Assembly (NCBI GenBank): GCA_963734845.1
Contig: CAVTIS010000008.1
Coordinates: forward strand, 1 to 64,000
DNA from: JAKAVN01 sp963734845
GTDB lineage: Bacteria > Desulfobacterota > Binatia > Binatales > Binataceae
DNA: 64,000 nucleotides
Direction: 5' to 3'
Below, piece after piece: positions 51,969 to 61,304 of this stretch; position 1 is the stretch's first letter, and each line of letters begins with the position of its first letter. A model generated the notes under the pieces. That model saw only the letters and a list, made by a program, of their open reading frames with translations. It was not told the origin of the DNA and made no database searches. The position numbers and the translations under genes are program-made.

Positions 51969-53536
51969 CCGCGCTGTCTATCCGAGCCGGCGTGGTCCCG
52001 GCGAGGTCCGTAGACCGCGAACGATTTGCCCTTCCATATCCGCTCATGGCCGTCGAGCGCGTGCTGGATATCAGGCCACCAGACCAGCATGTTGCCGAAA
52101 CCTGGGCTGATCACCACGACGATCCGTTGCGCCGTGTCGATCTGCCGCATCAACCGGGCAAGTTGATCCGGCATCAGCTCGCCCGGGGTGAAATGGTTGG
52201 CGAAGGGCGGCTCGAAGCGGGCCGACAGCAGCGGTGCGCATCCCATGGCGCTCAGTACCAGCGCACGATGGCCCGCGGGATTGTCACCGACCGCGCGCTG
52301 CACTTGCTCCCACTCCTGAACTTCTTCGGGTGACGCCCACATCCCCGCGGTAACCAGGCTCGGCGACGCGGTGCGCCACTGATCGCCAATTTGCGCGAAA
52401 TGGGAGAGATTGCCCAGCAGCGCCATCGCGGCGAGCGCGATCGCGATTCGCGCCGAGAGCAAATCACGGATGCTGCTCGCGGCGACCCCCATCAGCAGGA
52501 TGTAGCAGTAGTAGCGCCAGCTCACCTCCGAGCCGAAAAACACCGTGACGAAGGTCACGTGGAGAATGGCGCAGGTCAGAACCAATTCGTCGGCGGCGCT
52601 GTTGTCTGCGCGCGGCGCCGACAACAATCTCCCTAGCGCTCGGAGTCCGGCGACGATCAGCCAGAGGCTCGCGGCAATCCAGAAGCCGACGACCGTAAAG
52701 AGATAGAATGGCAGCCCCTGTTGCGGCTGATACCAGAAATCGCGCCCGACGCCGCGAAAAAAGCCTGAGGCCTGGTTACGATGCGCGGCCATCCCGGCCA
52801 GCGGCAGGATGGTCTTCGCGAGCGCGAGCGGCCCATAGACCGCGGACAGGATCAGTATCAGCATCGCGCCGGTGATCCCCGCAGGCATGACGGTGCGAAA
52901 TATTCCTCGCCAGTCAGTCGAGGAGCCGCGCGGACTATCGGTCCGTCGGCTCTCCCACAACAATTCGAGCAACAACACGAACCCATATAGATACGCCATG
53001 CTGGGATTCACGAAGCACGTCAGCGTGACCAGCGCGAGCGCGGTCGAACGCCTTTGGGCCGCCTGCTCGGCGAGCGCATTGGAAAGCAGAGCGGCTTCCA
53101 GAGCGTAGGTCAGTGTGAAGGTCGGAAACGCAAACGGTAATGCGACTACTAGCAAACCGACGCCCAGGTTGCCCAAACGCAGCGCGGCGGCCATCCGCGC
53201 CATCCCGATCGCGACCATGAGCGCGCAGATGACCATGATCGCTTCGTTCGCCTGCACGGTCGCGCCAAACAGCGCAAACCACGCCTGCGCCAGCAGGATT
53301 GGCACGAGGCCCCAATGGTAGCCGAAATCGATCGCGGGGCGGCTCCCGTGGGCGACCAGGTATGCGATCGAAAGAAAGTCGCCTCGATCACCGAACGCAT
53401 TGGCGTCAAAGCCAAGATCGGTAGGCAGCCGAAAGAGCGCATAGGCCAGTGTCTCCGCGCCGAGCAGGAGGCAGAGCAACAACGCGTGGCCGCTTCCGCG
53501 CGAGCGCCGGGATTCCGGCTCGGACGCGCTAGCCAA
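51833..53536 (-). CDS. Polytopic membrane protein, glycosyltransferase-like (C-terminus overlaps rpoD)
   Basis: 567 residues from a TTG that overlaps the upstream CoA-transferase stop region. Ten or more membrane helices (ALLLCLLLGAETLAYALF, IMVICALMVAIGMARM, VVALPFAFPTFTLTYALEA, ITGAMLILILSAVYG, YYCYILLMGVAAS) and an acidic loop near the start (LPTDLGFDANAFGDRGDF) resemble GT-C glycosyltransferases or O-antigen-type proteins. A soluble tail of about 130 residues follows. No stop occurs before the frame enters the antisense of rpoD; the last 45 residues are antisense to the sigma-4 region. The natural end may be a lost stop. Function unproven. Confidence 0.7.
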   Translation of the reverse strand: MASASEPESRRSRGSGHALLLCLLLGAETLAYALFRLPTDLGFDANAFGDRGDFLSIAYLVAHGSRPAIDFGYHWGLVPILLAQAWFALFGATVQANEAIMVICALMVAIGMARMAAALRLGNLGVGLLVVALPFAFPTFTLTYALEAALLSNALAEQAAQRRSTALALVTLTCFVNPSMAYLYGFVLLLELLWESRRTDSPRGSSTDWRGIFRTVMPAGITGAMLILILSAVYGPLALAKTILPLAGMAAHRNQASGFFRGVGRDFWYQPQQGLPFYLFTVVGFWIAASLWLIVAGLRALGRLLSAPRADNSAADELVLTCAILHVTFVTVFFGSEVSWRYYCYILLMGVAASSIRDLLSARIAIALAAMALLGNLSHFAQIGDQWRTASPSLVTAGMWASPEEVQEWEQVQRAVGDNPAGHRALVLSAMGCAPLLSARFEPPFANHFTPGELMPDQLARLMRQIDTAQRIVVVISPGFGNMLVWWPDIQHALDGHERIWKGKSFAVYGPRRDHAGSDRQRGYSRSMKPSRLRERPVWRSLRSALASICRIRSRVTANCLPTSSSV

Positions 53537-54713
53537 TCGCGCGCGCCTCGCGCAGGCGGGTCAACTCCTCGTCACTGAAGCCGCGCGCCGCGAGAACCTC
53601 GGCCGTATGCTCACCGACCAGCGGCGGCCGCGTTACGTGACCCGGCGTCTCCGAAAGTTTGACCCCGAGCCCGGTCGTCAGGAACTCGCCGCGCACCGGA
53701 TGGGGCAGGCGCAACAGCATCTCGCGCGCCGCGATTTGCGGATGGTTGAACATTTCCTCGATGGTCATGATCGGACCGGAAGGGATGCCTGCGCCGTTGA
53801 GGAGGTCGATCCAATGCGCCGCGGTGTTGGAGGCGAGCGCGCGGTTGATCTCCGCGGTCAGCTCCGCGCGATGCCTTATCCGATGGCCGAGCGAGGAGAA
53901 GCGCGGGTCGTCCTTGAGTTCGGGCCGCCCAATAGCGTCGGCGAGAGCGTGCCACATCGCGTCGTTGCCGCACGCGATGTTGAAGGGCCGGTCGGAGGCC
54001 GCGTGAACGCCGTGCGGCGACGCGAGCGGATGATGATTGCCGGCGGGACCCGGCGTGCGGCCTGTATCGAAGTAGATTCCCGCCGACCACGTTAGCACGC
54101 TGACGATCGCTTCAAGCAGCGAGGTCTCGACGCGCTGGCCGCGGCCGGTGCGATGGCGCGCCTCGAGCGCGAGCAGGATTCCCTGCGCAGCAAAGATTCC
54201 GCCCAGCAGATCGCAGATCGCGATCCCGACACGCATCGGGCCACTCGCCTCAGTTCCCGTTACGCTCATCAGTCCGGAGAAGCCCTGCGCGATCTGGTCG
54301 AACCCCGGAGTATCGCGCATCGGGCCGCTCGCGCCGAAGCCCGAGATCGAGCATCCGATGATCCGCGGATTGCGCGCGGCGAGCGTTTCATAGCCCAGCC
54401 CCATCGCCTCCATCACTCCGGGGCGAAAGTTGTCGATCACCACGTCGGCCTGGCTGGCCAGACGCAGCATCACGTCACGCCCGGCGCTCTGGCGCAGATC
54501 GATTTGCACACTCTTCTTGGAGCGGTTGGTGCTCATGAAGAAGTAGCTGTCCGTACCGCTATAGCCTCCCATCTCGGCCCGCGCGCCTTTGACCGGCTCG
54601 ACCTTGATGACTTCGGCCCCGTAGTCACCGAGTAGCTGCGTGCAGAACGGCCCGGCCAAGTAGCGGGTAAGATCGAGGATCGTTATTCCGGCAAGCGGCG
54701 GAATATCCGGCAT
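53529..54713 (-). CDS. CaiB/BaiF class III CoA-transferase
   Basis: 394 residues. Family marks: GITILDLTRYLAGPFCTQLLGDYGAEVIKVE, NRSKKSVQIDL, VIDNFRPGVMEAMGLGYETL, GCSISGFGASGPM and the catalytic Asp in VGIAICDLLGG, then TGRGQRVETSLLEA. It moves CoA between carboxylic acids, usually to start catabolism of an acid. Substrate unknown; this one is not close to Frc. GGAGGTG lies about 12 bases upstream. The downstream membrane protein starts inside its stop region, so they are coupled. Divergent from the extradiol dioxygenase. Confidence 0.92.
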   Translation of the reverse strand: MPDIPPLAGITILDLTRYLAGPFCTQLLGDYGAEVIKVEPVKGARAEMGGYSGTDSYFFMSTNRSKKSVQIDLRQSAGRDVMLRLASQADVVIDNFRPGVMEAMGLGYETLAARNPRIIGCSISGFGASGPMRDTPGFDQIAQGFSGLMSVTGTEASGPMRVGIAICDLLGGIFAAQGILLALEARHRTGRGQRVETSLLEAIVSVLTWSAGIYFDTGRTPGPAGNHHPLASPHGVHAASDRPFNIACGNDAMWHALADAIGRPELKDDPRFSSLGHRIRHRAELTAEINRALASNTAAHWIDLLNGAGIPSGPIMTIEEMFNHPQIAAREMLLRLPHPVRGEFLTTGLGVKLSETPGHVTRPPLVGEHTAEVLAARGFSDEELTRLREARAIG

Positions 54714-54909
54714 CGCGCTCAGGCACCTCCGTTTGGCAATCGACAGCGCCAGTCAATGGCAGCAATCGACGGCGGCGATCAATGTGTTGACCATATATAG
54801 GAAGCGGCGGCGCGGCGAAAAGAGCGCGCCCGGACATTCCGAGGCGAGTGACAGCGGGGCGGCGCCAGTGTTAGCATCGTGCCATCCGGACCCCATGGAG
54901 GGCACTATC

Positions 54910-55863
54910 GTGGCGGTAATGCGCATCGGACACGTTTCGGTTCGAGTAACGGACATCGAAAAGGCCCGCAACCATTACTCCAACGTTATCGGGCTCATCG
55001 AAACCGATCGCGAGAGCGGCGGAACCACCTATTACAAGGCCTGGGACGAATGGGATCGCTACAGCGTGATCCTCACCCCTTCTGACCATGCCGGCGCCAA
55101 CTACATCGCCTACAAGGTGGAGCGCGACTCCGAACTCGACACTTTGGGCAACGCGATCGCGAAATGGGGTATCGAGGTCGAGCAACTCAGGCCCGGCGCC
55201 ATTCCATTCGTGGGCCGCGCAATTCGCTTCACGCTGCCGAGCAGCCATCGGATGGTACTGTTCGCTGAGAAGGAGGCGGTGGGCAGGAGCGTAGGCGCAC
55301 TTAATCCGGACCCGTGGCCGGATGACGTCAAGGGCGTGGGCGCGATGCATCTGGATCACTGCCTGCTGGTCGCCGAGATCGAGCCTTCCAGAGGCGTAAA
55401 CCAGGTCGTCGAGAACTGCCGCTTCTTCACCGAAGTGCTCAACTTCCAACTGACGGAACAGGTGATGGTCGGTCCGGGCAACAGTATTCAGGCCGCCGCC
55501 TTTCTTTCCTGCACGAGCAAGCCGCACGACATCGCGTTCGTGGGCGGCCCACGTCCGGGCTTCCATCACTTCGCCTTTTACCTGGATAACTGGAATGACG
55601 TCCTGCGCGCGGCCGACATTATGTCCAAGAATCGGGTCAAGATCGACATTGGGCCCACTCGCCACGGCATCACGCGCGGCGCGACGATCTACTTCTTCGA
55701 CCCCGCCGGCAATCGCAACGAGACCTTCGCCGGGCTGGGCTACTTCGTTACCCGCGACATGCCGACGATCACTTGGACCGAGGAGCACCTCGGGGCGGCG
55801 ATCTTCTATCACGGACGCGAGATAAATCCCGACTTTACTAACGTCTATACCGAGGCGACCTGA
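54910..55863 (+). CDS. Catechol 2,3-dioxygenase-like extradiol dioxygenase
   Basis: 317 residues from the GTG at 54910, which has GGAGGG 7 bases upstream; the ATG at 54919 is also in frame. Two-domain type I extradiol fold. The catalytic second domain holds MHLDHCLLVAE (His150), FHHFAFYLDNW (His219/220) and GNRNETFAGLGY (Glu271), the Fe(II) 2-His-1-Glu set, with HGITRGATIYFFDP between. It cleaves catechols next to the diol. The first domain MRIGHVSVRVTDIEKAR is the non-catalytic half. It likely acts with CoA-transferase and FAH-type genes in aromatic breakdown, but they are not contiguous. Confidence 0.9.
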   Translation: MAVMRIGHVSVRVTDIEKARNHYSNVIGLIETDRESGGTTYYKAWDEWDRYSVILTPSDHAGANYIAYKVERDSELDTLGNAIAKWGIEVEQLRPGAIPFVGRAIRFTLPSSHRMVLFAEKEAVGRSVGALNPDPWPDDVKGVGAMHLDHCLLVAEIEPSRGVNQVVENCRFFTEVLNFQLTEQVMVGPGNSIQAAAFLSCTSKPHDIAFVGGPRPGFHHFAFYLDNWNDVLRAADIMSKNRVKIDIGPTRHGITRGATIYFFDPAGNRNETFAGLGYFVTRDMPTITWTEEHLGAAIFYHGREINPDFTNVYTEAT

Positions 55864-55902
55864 ATCACCCTCACTGGATTTATGCCGCGGCTGTTTGACG
55901 CT

Positions 55903-56445
55903 TCAGACCGGTGACGGTTTTTCGCCCAGCTCGCCATGCAACGCCATGAACCTGCCCATGATCGCCTCGTGCTGATCCTCCAGTTTGCGCAGGATGTCGA
56001 TCATCGCTTCATCCTGTTGCTCGAGATGACGCATGATCGCTTTCACTTCTTCTTCGGCCTTGGCGTTGACCATGTAATCCTGCTCGGCCATCAGGCGGTC
56101 CTTCGCGGCCTGCCGGTTCTGCGACATCATTATGATCGGCGCGGCGTACGCTGCCTGAAAGCTGAGCGCCAGGTTAAGCAGGATGAACGGATAGGGATCC
56201 CAATGGCGTATCCACGCGATAGCGTTCAGGGTGATCCAGATGGCGAGAATCGTCGACTGCACGATGATGAAGGTCCAACTGCCCATCATCAGGGCCAGCG
56301 CGTCAGCTATTCGTTGCCCCCGGGTCTGACCTTCGGCCAATGCCTGGTTAACATTGATGACGGGCGGATGCTTGTGAGTATGCCGGATACGGTTCCGTTC
56401 CCATTTCTCAAATATACTGTTCTGCGTCACGCGGCTCTCTCCCAT
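55903..56445 (-). CDS. DUF1003 membrane protein
   Basis: 180 residues. N-terminal basic soluble stretch, then two helices: MGSWTFIIVQSTILAIWITLNAIAWI and YPFILLNLALSFQAAYAAPIIMMSQ, followed by NRQAAKDRLMAEQDYMVN and a coiled-coil-like tail (EEEVKAIMRHLEQQDEAMID). This is the DUF1003 signature; function unknown, often noted as a cyclic-nucleotide or stress-linked membrane protein in annotations. It is convergent with the dioxygenase gene, 39 bases between stops. Confidence 0.88.
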   Translation of the reverse strand: MGESRVTQNSIFEKWERNRIRHTHKHPPVINVNQALAEGQTRGQRIADALALMMGSWTFIIVQSTILAIWITLNAIAWIRHWDPYPFILLNLALSFQAAYAAPIIMMSQNRQAAKDRLMAEQDYMVNAKAEEEVKAIMRHLEQQDEAMIDILRKLEDQHEAIMGRFMALHGELGEKPSPV

Positions 56446-56662
56446 GTCGGCGGCGCGGGCCGCCTCGGTCGTTACGCTGAATCCTAGCCCGCGGCACTAG
56501 TCGGCCGCGACTTGTCGCGGCAGGTCTTTTTGGGGCGCGTAATCATTACGCCTATTCTGATAAGCTCTCGTCACCGGGCCTTAGCGCGATATCGCCCAGA
56601 GCAACAATGCTTCAGTCAGGGAACTCAGGGCCTCAAACGTCGGTTGATATCTGCAAGACCTT

Positions 56663-57502
56663 ATGAGACAGCAAGCCCTTACGATGCGATGGAACCTGAT
56701 TGCTCTAGCCGGCGGTGTGCTGCTGGTCTGCGCAGTCGGCTCGCATCTACGGGGCCATCGCACGGCATACGCGCAAAGCCGCGCAGCGCCCGAGGACGCT
56801 CCAGTGGTCCTGGAGCTGTTCACGTCCGAAGGATGCTCAAGCTGCCCGCCTGCCGACGAACTGCTCAGCAGGATCGGCGCGCTGACTCCCGGCGTAATAC
56901 CGCTCGCCTATCACGTCGACTACTGGGACAGCCTTGGATGGTCCGATCCCTTTTCATCGAGCCAGTGGACCTTGCGCCAGGTCGAGTACGTCCGCGCGAT
57001 GCAGCTGAGCGTTTCTTATACGCCGCAAATCGTGATCAACGGAATATGGGAATGCGTCGGTTCGAATGCCAACGGCATCATGCGCGCGATCGCAACCGCC
57101 CGTGCCACGCCGCCGACGGGAGTGATCACAGTGCGTGCGACGCCGCCAGCCGCGGGCTCGCACAAGCTCAATCTCAGCGTTAGCGCGCACATCGTGCGCA
57201 CCGCAGGCGACAAGTCGTTGGTAGTGGTGGTTGCGATCTACGAGAACGGATTGATCGCCAAGATCGGCGGCGGCGAAAACAACGGCCATCAGATCAGGTA
57301 CGACTACACCGTTAGAAAAGTAATTCCCGCATTCGAACTGAGTCCCAAGGCTGGCTCTGCGCTGGAGAACGAACTCAGTGTCGAGCTCGATCCATCATGG
57401 AAACTTGGCCATTTAGGCGTAGCGGCATTCATCCAAGATGAGACGTCGCTAGCGATCGACGGCGGCACCGCGCAATACCCGGTGGTCAAAAGCGAAGACT
57501 GA
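56663..57502 (+). CDS. DUF1223 exported thioredoxin-fold protein
   Basis: 279 residues. N-terminal hydrophobic signal (WNLIALAGGVLLVCAVGS) with cleavage near AYAQS. The core begins VVLELFTSEGCSSCPPADELL, a CxxC in thioredoxin-like context, and continues YHVDYWDSLGWSDPFSS, PQIVINGIWECVG. This is DUF1223, thought to be a periplasmic redox or metal-handling protein. An ATG seven codons downstream is another possible start. It is convergent with glmS, 49 bases between stops. Confidence 0.88.
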   Translation: MRQQALTMRWNLIALAGGVLLVCAVGSHLRGHRTAYAQSRAAPEDAPVVLELFTSEGCSSCPPADELLSRIGALTPGVIPLAYHVDYWDSLGWSDPFSSSQWTLRQVEYVRAMQLSVSYTPQIVINGIWECVGSNANGIMRAIATARATPPTGVITVRATPPAAGSHKLNLSVSAHIVRTAGDKSLVVVVAIYENGLIAKIGGGENNGHQIRYDYTVRKVIPAFELSPKAGSALENELSVELDPSWKLGHLGVAAFIQDETSLAIDGGTAQYPVVKSED

Positions 57503-57551
57503 TCGCCGGGAACCCGGCGCAGGATGAACCCGGCGCAGGATGCTCGCGCCG

Positions 57552-59384
57552 TTATTCGACCGTCACCGACTTGGCCAGGTTGCGCGGCTGGTCGACGTCG
57601 GTGCCGCGATAGACCGCGATATGGTAGGCGAGCAGCTGTAGCGGCACCGTCGTCAGCACCGGCATCAGCATCCGATGGGTCGTCGGAATCTCGATAATAT
57701 CCCACGCCACCTCCTCGAGTTCGGGTGTGGGATGGTCGGTCACGGCGATAATGCGGCCGTTGCGCGATTCGACCTCGCGCAGGTTCGATAGCGTCTTTTC
57801 GTAAACGTTGTCGAACGGAATGATCACCACGACCGGCATCTCGTCGTCGATGAGCGCGATCGGCCCGTGCTTCATCTCACCTGCCGAGTAGCCCTCGGCA
57901 TGGATGTAGGAAATCTCCTTGAGCTTGAGCGCGCCCTCCAGTGCGACCGGGTAGTTGATGCCGCGGCCGAGGTAGAGGAAGTCGCGCGCCTTGCCGTACT
58001 TGCGCGCAACGCGTTCGATCTGCCGCTCGCGCTTCTCCAGCACTTCCTTGATTTGCGCCGGGATCGCGAGCGCCGGCTGGAGCATCGCGTTGACTTCGCG
58101 CTCGCTTAGGCGGCCCAGGCGCGCGGCGAAATGAATCGCGAACAGGTAGAACGCCTCGATTTGGGTCAGGAAACACTTGGTGGTGGTGACGCTAATTTCC
58201 GGACCGCAGCGGGTGTAAAGCTGCGCGTCGGCTTTGCGCGCGATCGAGGAATCGACGGTATTGGTTACGGCGAGCAGATGGCATCCGCGCCGGCGGCCCT
58301 CTTCCAGCGCGGCCAGCGTGTCGGCGGTCTCGCCCGACTGCGACACCGCAATCATCATCGTACGCCCGTCGATCGGCGGCTGGCGATAGCGGAACTCGGC
58401 CGAGTAGTCGACCTCGGCCGGCACGCCGCACAGCTCTTCGATCATGAATTTGCCGATGAGCGAGGCAATCCATGACGCGCCCGCGCTGACCATCACGATT
58501 CGTCCGATCGCTTCCGGCCCCGCGGCCGGCAATAGCTCGCCCTCGAAGCGCACCGCGCTGGAGCTGGCCGCCGCGCGCCCGCTCAGGGTGTCGATCCACG
58601 CCTGCGGCTGCTCGGCGATCTCCTTGCGCAGGTAGTGCTGGAAACCGCCCTTGGTCGCGGCCACCGAGTCCCATTCGATGAGCCGCGGAGCCCGTTCGAT
58701 CGCCACGCCGTCGAAAGTCATCAGGCGCACACCATGCGCGCCAAGCTCGGCCAGTTCGCCGTCCTCCAGCACGATGGTGCGGCGCGTATGGCCCAGGATT
58801 GCCGGGATGTCGGAGGCGACGAAATTTTCGCCGTCGCCCAGGCCGAGCACCAGCGGCGTCGCGGTCTTGGCCGCGACCAGCTTGTCGGGCTCGGTCTCGG
58901 AGAGCACCACGATCGAGAACGACCCGCGTAATTCGAGGACCGTCTGGCGCACCGCCTCGGTCAGCCCCAGGCCGGCGCGCACCCGTTCTTCGATAAGGTG
59001 CGATATTAGCTCGGTGTCGGTCTCGGAGCTCAGCTTGTGACCGCGCCCGGTCAGCGCGGCGCGCAACTCGACGTAGTTCTCGACGATACCGTTATGAATG
59101 ACCGCGACCGGGCCCGCTTTGTGCGGATGGGCATTGCCCTCCGAGGGCCGGCCGTGCGTCGCCCATCGCGTGTGGCCGATTCCGATCGAACCCTTAAGCG
59201 GCGACCCTTCGAGCGCGCGCCGTAAATTTTCCAGCTTGCCGACCGCGCGGCGGATTTCCATCCCGGCCCCGTTGATCGTCGCCACGCCCGCCGAGTCGTA
59301 ACCGCGATACTCCAGGCGCGCGAGCGCGCCGAGCAGAATCGGCACCGCCTCAGAAGGGCCCACGTATCCAATTATTCCACACAT
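57552..59384 (-). CDS. glmS: Glutamine-fructose-6-phosphate aminotransferase (isomerizing)
   Basis: 610 residues, the standard length. N-terminal class II amidotransferase with catalytic Cys2 in MCGIIGYVG, then IGHTRWATHGRP and NGIVENY; two SIS sugar-isomerase domains follow (VSAGASWIASLIGKFMIEE, SQSGETADTLAALE, RGINYPVALEGALKLKEISYIHAEG), ending DVDQPRNLAKSVTVE. It makes glucosamine-6-phosphate for cell-wall and LPS synthesis. It lies 52 bases after glmU on the same strand, so both steps of UDP-GlcNAc formation are probably one unit with the small Cys-rich gene. Confidence 0.97.
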   Translation of the reverse strand: MCGIIGYVGPSEAVPILLGALARLEYRGYDSAGVATINGAGMEIRRAVGKLENLRRALEGSPLKGSIGIGHTRWATHGRPSEGNAHPHKAGPVAVIHNGIVENYVELRAALTGRGHKLSSETDTELISHLIEERVRAGLGLTEAVRQTVLELRGSFSIVVLSETEPDKLVAAKTATPLVLGLGDGENFVASDIPAILGHTRRTIVLEDGELAELGAHGVRLMTFDGVAIERAPRLIEWDSVAATKGGFQHYLRKEIAEQPQAWIDTLSGRAAASSSAVRFEGELLPAAGPEAIGRIVMVSAGASWIASLIGKFMIEELCGVPAEVDYSAEFRYRQPPIDGRTMMIAVSQSGETADTLAALEEGRRRGCHLLAVTNTVDSSIARKADAQLYTRCGPEISVTTTKCFLTQIEAFYLFAIHFAARLGRLSEREVNAMLQPALAIPAQIKEVLEKRERQIERVARKYGKARDFLYLGRGINYPVALEGALKLKEISYIHAEGYSAGEMKHGPIALIDDEMPVVVIIPFDNVYEKTLSNLREVESRNGRIIAVTDHPTPELEEVAWDIIEIPTTHRMLMPVLTTVPLQLLAYHIAVYRGTDVDQPRNLAKSVTVE

Positions 59385-59436
59385 GCAGGTTCAACCTTTC
59401 CCGGCCTATAAGTTTGCCGGTCCGGGCGGCGCGGCG

Positions 59437-60864
59437 CTAGTCCGACCCTTTGGCGTCCGGGCGCTCGCCGTGGCGGCGGCGCCACTCGGCGGTCCATCCC
59501 TGCTTGATCTTCTGCGGATGATGCGAAACGCAGAGCGCGCCGGCGGGGACCTCGCGCAAAATTGTCGTGCCCGACGCGACATAAACGTCGTCGCCGATCT
59601 TGACCGGCGCGACCAGCTGCGTGTCGCATCCGATCATGCAGCGGCTGCCGATTCGTGTAAGATGCTTGTCGTAGCCGTCATAGTTGACCGTGATCACGCC
59701 GCATCCGATGTTGGTCTCGCGCCCGATCTCGGTATCGCCCAGGTAACTCAGATGGCTTGCCTTGGTGCCCTCGCCAAGCCGCGCCTTCTTGGTCTCGACG
59801 AAATTGCCGATACGGTTATGGCCTTCGAGCTCGGTGCCGGTGCGCAAATTGGCAAATGGGCCGATTTCGCAATGCGGTCCGATATGGCATTCCTCGGCGC
59901 GCACGCCAAGCTTCAGATGGCATCCGTCGCCGATTTCGACGTCGCGCAGATACGCCGTGCCCTCGATTCGGACGCCCGCACCCACCTTGCTGCGGCCGAG
60001 AATCTGCACGTTGGGGCCGACCACCGAGTCGCGTCCAATTTCGACCTGCTCGCCGATATAGGCGGTCGCCGGATCGACTATCGTCACCCCCGCTTCCATC
60101 AACTTGCGGTTAACCGCAGCCCTGATCTCGGCTTCCATTTCTGCCATCTCCTTCAGTGAATTGATTCCGGCGAACTCGGCCGCGGTGGGCGCGCACCAAG
60201 CCTCAACGGCAAGCCCTCCGCTCCGGGCGATCGCCACCAGGTCGGTAAGATAGTATTCGCCCTGCGCATTGTTGGGGCGCAGCTCTGCAAACGCCGCGCG
60301 CAACACGGCCGCGCGCGCGAGGTAGACGCCGGTGTTGACTTCGCGGATCGCAAGCTCCGCGGGCGAGGCGTCGCGCGCCTCTACGATCGCCGCGACCGCG
60401 CCCGCGCGGTCGCGCACGACGCGGCCATACGAGCCCGCGTCGTCCAGCATTGCGCTGATGAACGACACCTCCGCGCCGGCGCGCCGATGCTGGGCGATGA
60501 ACGCCTGCAGCGTCGCCGCCCGGATCATTGGCATGTCGCCATAGAGGATTAGCACGTCACCGTCGAACTGCGGCGCGAAAGCCTCCAGGCCGCATCGCGC
60601 TGCGTCGCCCGTGCCGCGTTGCGCGGGCTGGCGCGCGACCTCGACGCTAACGCCCGGCACGGAGGCCCGCGCGGCCGTCGCGACCTCGTCGCCCTGATGG
60701 CCGACGACCACTATCTGCGGCGCGGCTCCGAGCGGCGCGAGCGAGCGCATCACGCGCGCGATCATCGGCTCGCCACCAAGCTCGTGCAGCACCTTGGCCC
60801 GCGCCGAGCGCATCCGGGTACCCAGCCCGGCGGCCAGAACGATCGCCCCCGGAGCTATCGTCAT
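59437..60864 (-). CDS. glmU: Bifunctional GlmU (N-acetylglucosamine-1-phosphate uridyltransferase / acetyltransferase)
   Basis: 475 residues. N-terminal nucleotidyltransferase: AIVLAAGLGTRMRSARAKVLH and LILYGDMPMIRA (metal Asp). The C-terminal left-handed beta-helix shows hexapeptide repeats: GANVQ-type LGRSKVGAGVRIEG, FVETKKARLGEGTKASHLSYLGD, GCGVITVNYDG and MIGCDTQLVAPVKIGDD. It acetylates glucosamine-1-phosphate and forms UDP-GlcNAc. Its ATG overlaps the stop of a small Cys-rich gene (ATGA), and glmS follows, so the whole UDP-GlcNAc set is one operon. Confidence 0.97.
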   Translation of the reverse strand: MTIAPGAIVLAAGLGTRMRSARAKVLHELGGEPMIARVMRSLAPLGAAPQIVVVGHQGDEVATAARASVPGVSVEVARQPAQRGTGDAARCGLEAFAPQFDGDVLILYGDMPMIRAATLQAFIAQHRRAGAEVSFISAMLDDAGSYGRVVRDRAGAVAAIVEARDASPAELAIREVNTGVYLARAAVLRAAFAELRPNNAQGEYYLTDLVAIARSGGLAVEAWCAPTAAEFAGINSLKEMAEMEAEIRAAVNRKLMEAGVTIVDPATAYIGEQVEIGRDSVVGPNVQILGRSKVGAGVRIEGTAYLRDVEIGDGCHLKLGVRAEECHIGPHCEIGPFANLRTGTELEGHNRIGNFVETKKARLGEGTKASHLSYLGDTEIGRETNIGCGVITVNYDGYDKHLTRIGSRCMIGCDTQLVAPVKIGDDVYVASGTTILREVPAGALCVSHHPQKIKQGWTAEWRRRHGERPDAKGSD

Positions 60865-61175
60865 GGTTTTTTCTTCTTGAACAGCGCGTCGAGTTGCGCG
60901 CGCGCGTCGCGTTCCGGTGAACGCCGAGCCTGCGCCGGCATAGACGCCGCCGCCCCGGCAAGACCGGCGGCGGGCGCGAAGTATTCGCAGAAATTAGATC
61001 GTTCCTTGTCCACCACCCGCTCCGCCATCGTCTCGCGGCACTGATTGTTGTAGGCCGGGTCGTAAAGCGAGCAATTGCGGCATACGTGCAGCGGCCGGTC
61101 GCATTGCGGACAGTGCGCGTGGAACCCGACACGCTCGATGGTCTCGACCCGATGCCCGCACTTCCAGCAGCTCAT
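60861..61175 (-). CDS. Small Cys-rich, zinc-ribbon-like protein upstream of glmU
   Basis: 104 residues. Three Cys clusters: CWKCG (residues 3-7), CPQC with LHVCRNC, and NNQCRE followed by SNFCEYF. MSCWKCGHRVETIERVGFHA through DKERSNFCEYF is a conserved pattern I recognise from delta-type proteobacterial small proteins of unknown function, probably zinc binding. The C-terminal third is Ala-rich and basic (LFKKKKP). Its stop overlaps the glmU start, so it is cotranslated with glmU; a regulatory or chaperone role is guesswork. The ribosome site is weak. Confidence 0.8.
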   Translation of the reverse strand: MSCWKCGHRVETIERVGFHAHCPQCDRPLHVCRNCSLYDPAYNNQCRETMAERVVDKERSNFCEYFAPAAGLAGAAASMPAQARRSPERDARAQLDALFKKKKP

Positions 61176-61304
61176 AGCTTGAAGTTCATGGCCGATAATT
61201 CAAAACCGTAGTTCGAATATGGACGCGCGCTGCCACCGTTTTTGTGCATGCTTTTGCGCGTTGCGCCTGCTTGATAGCATAGCGTTTGGATTAGACCCGA
61301 GTCG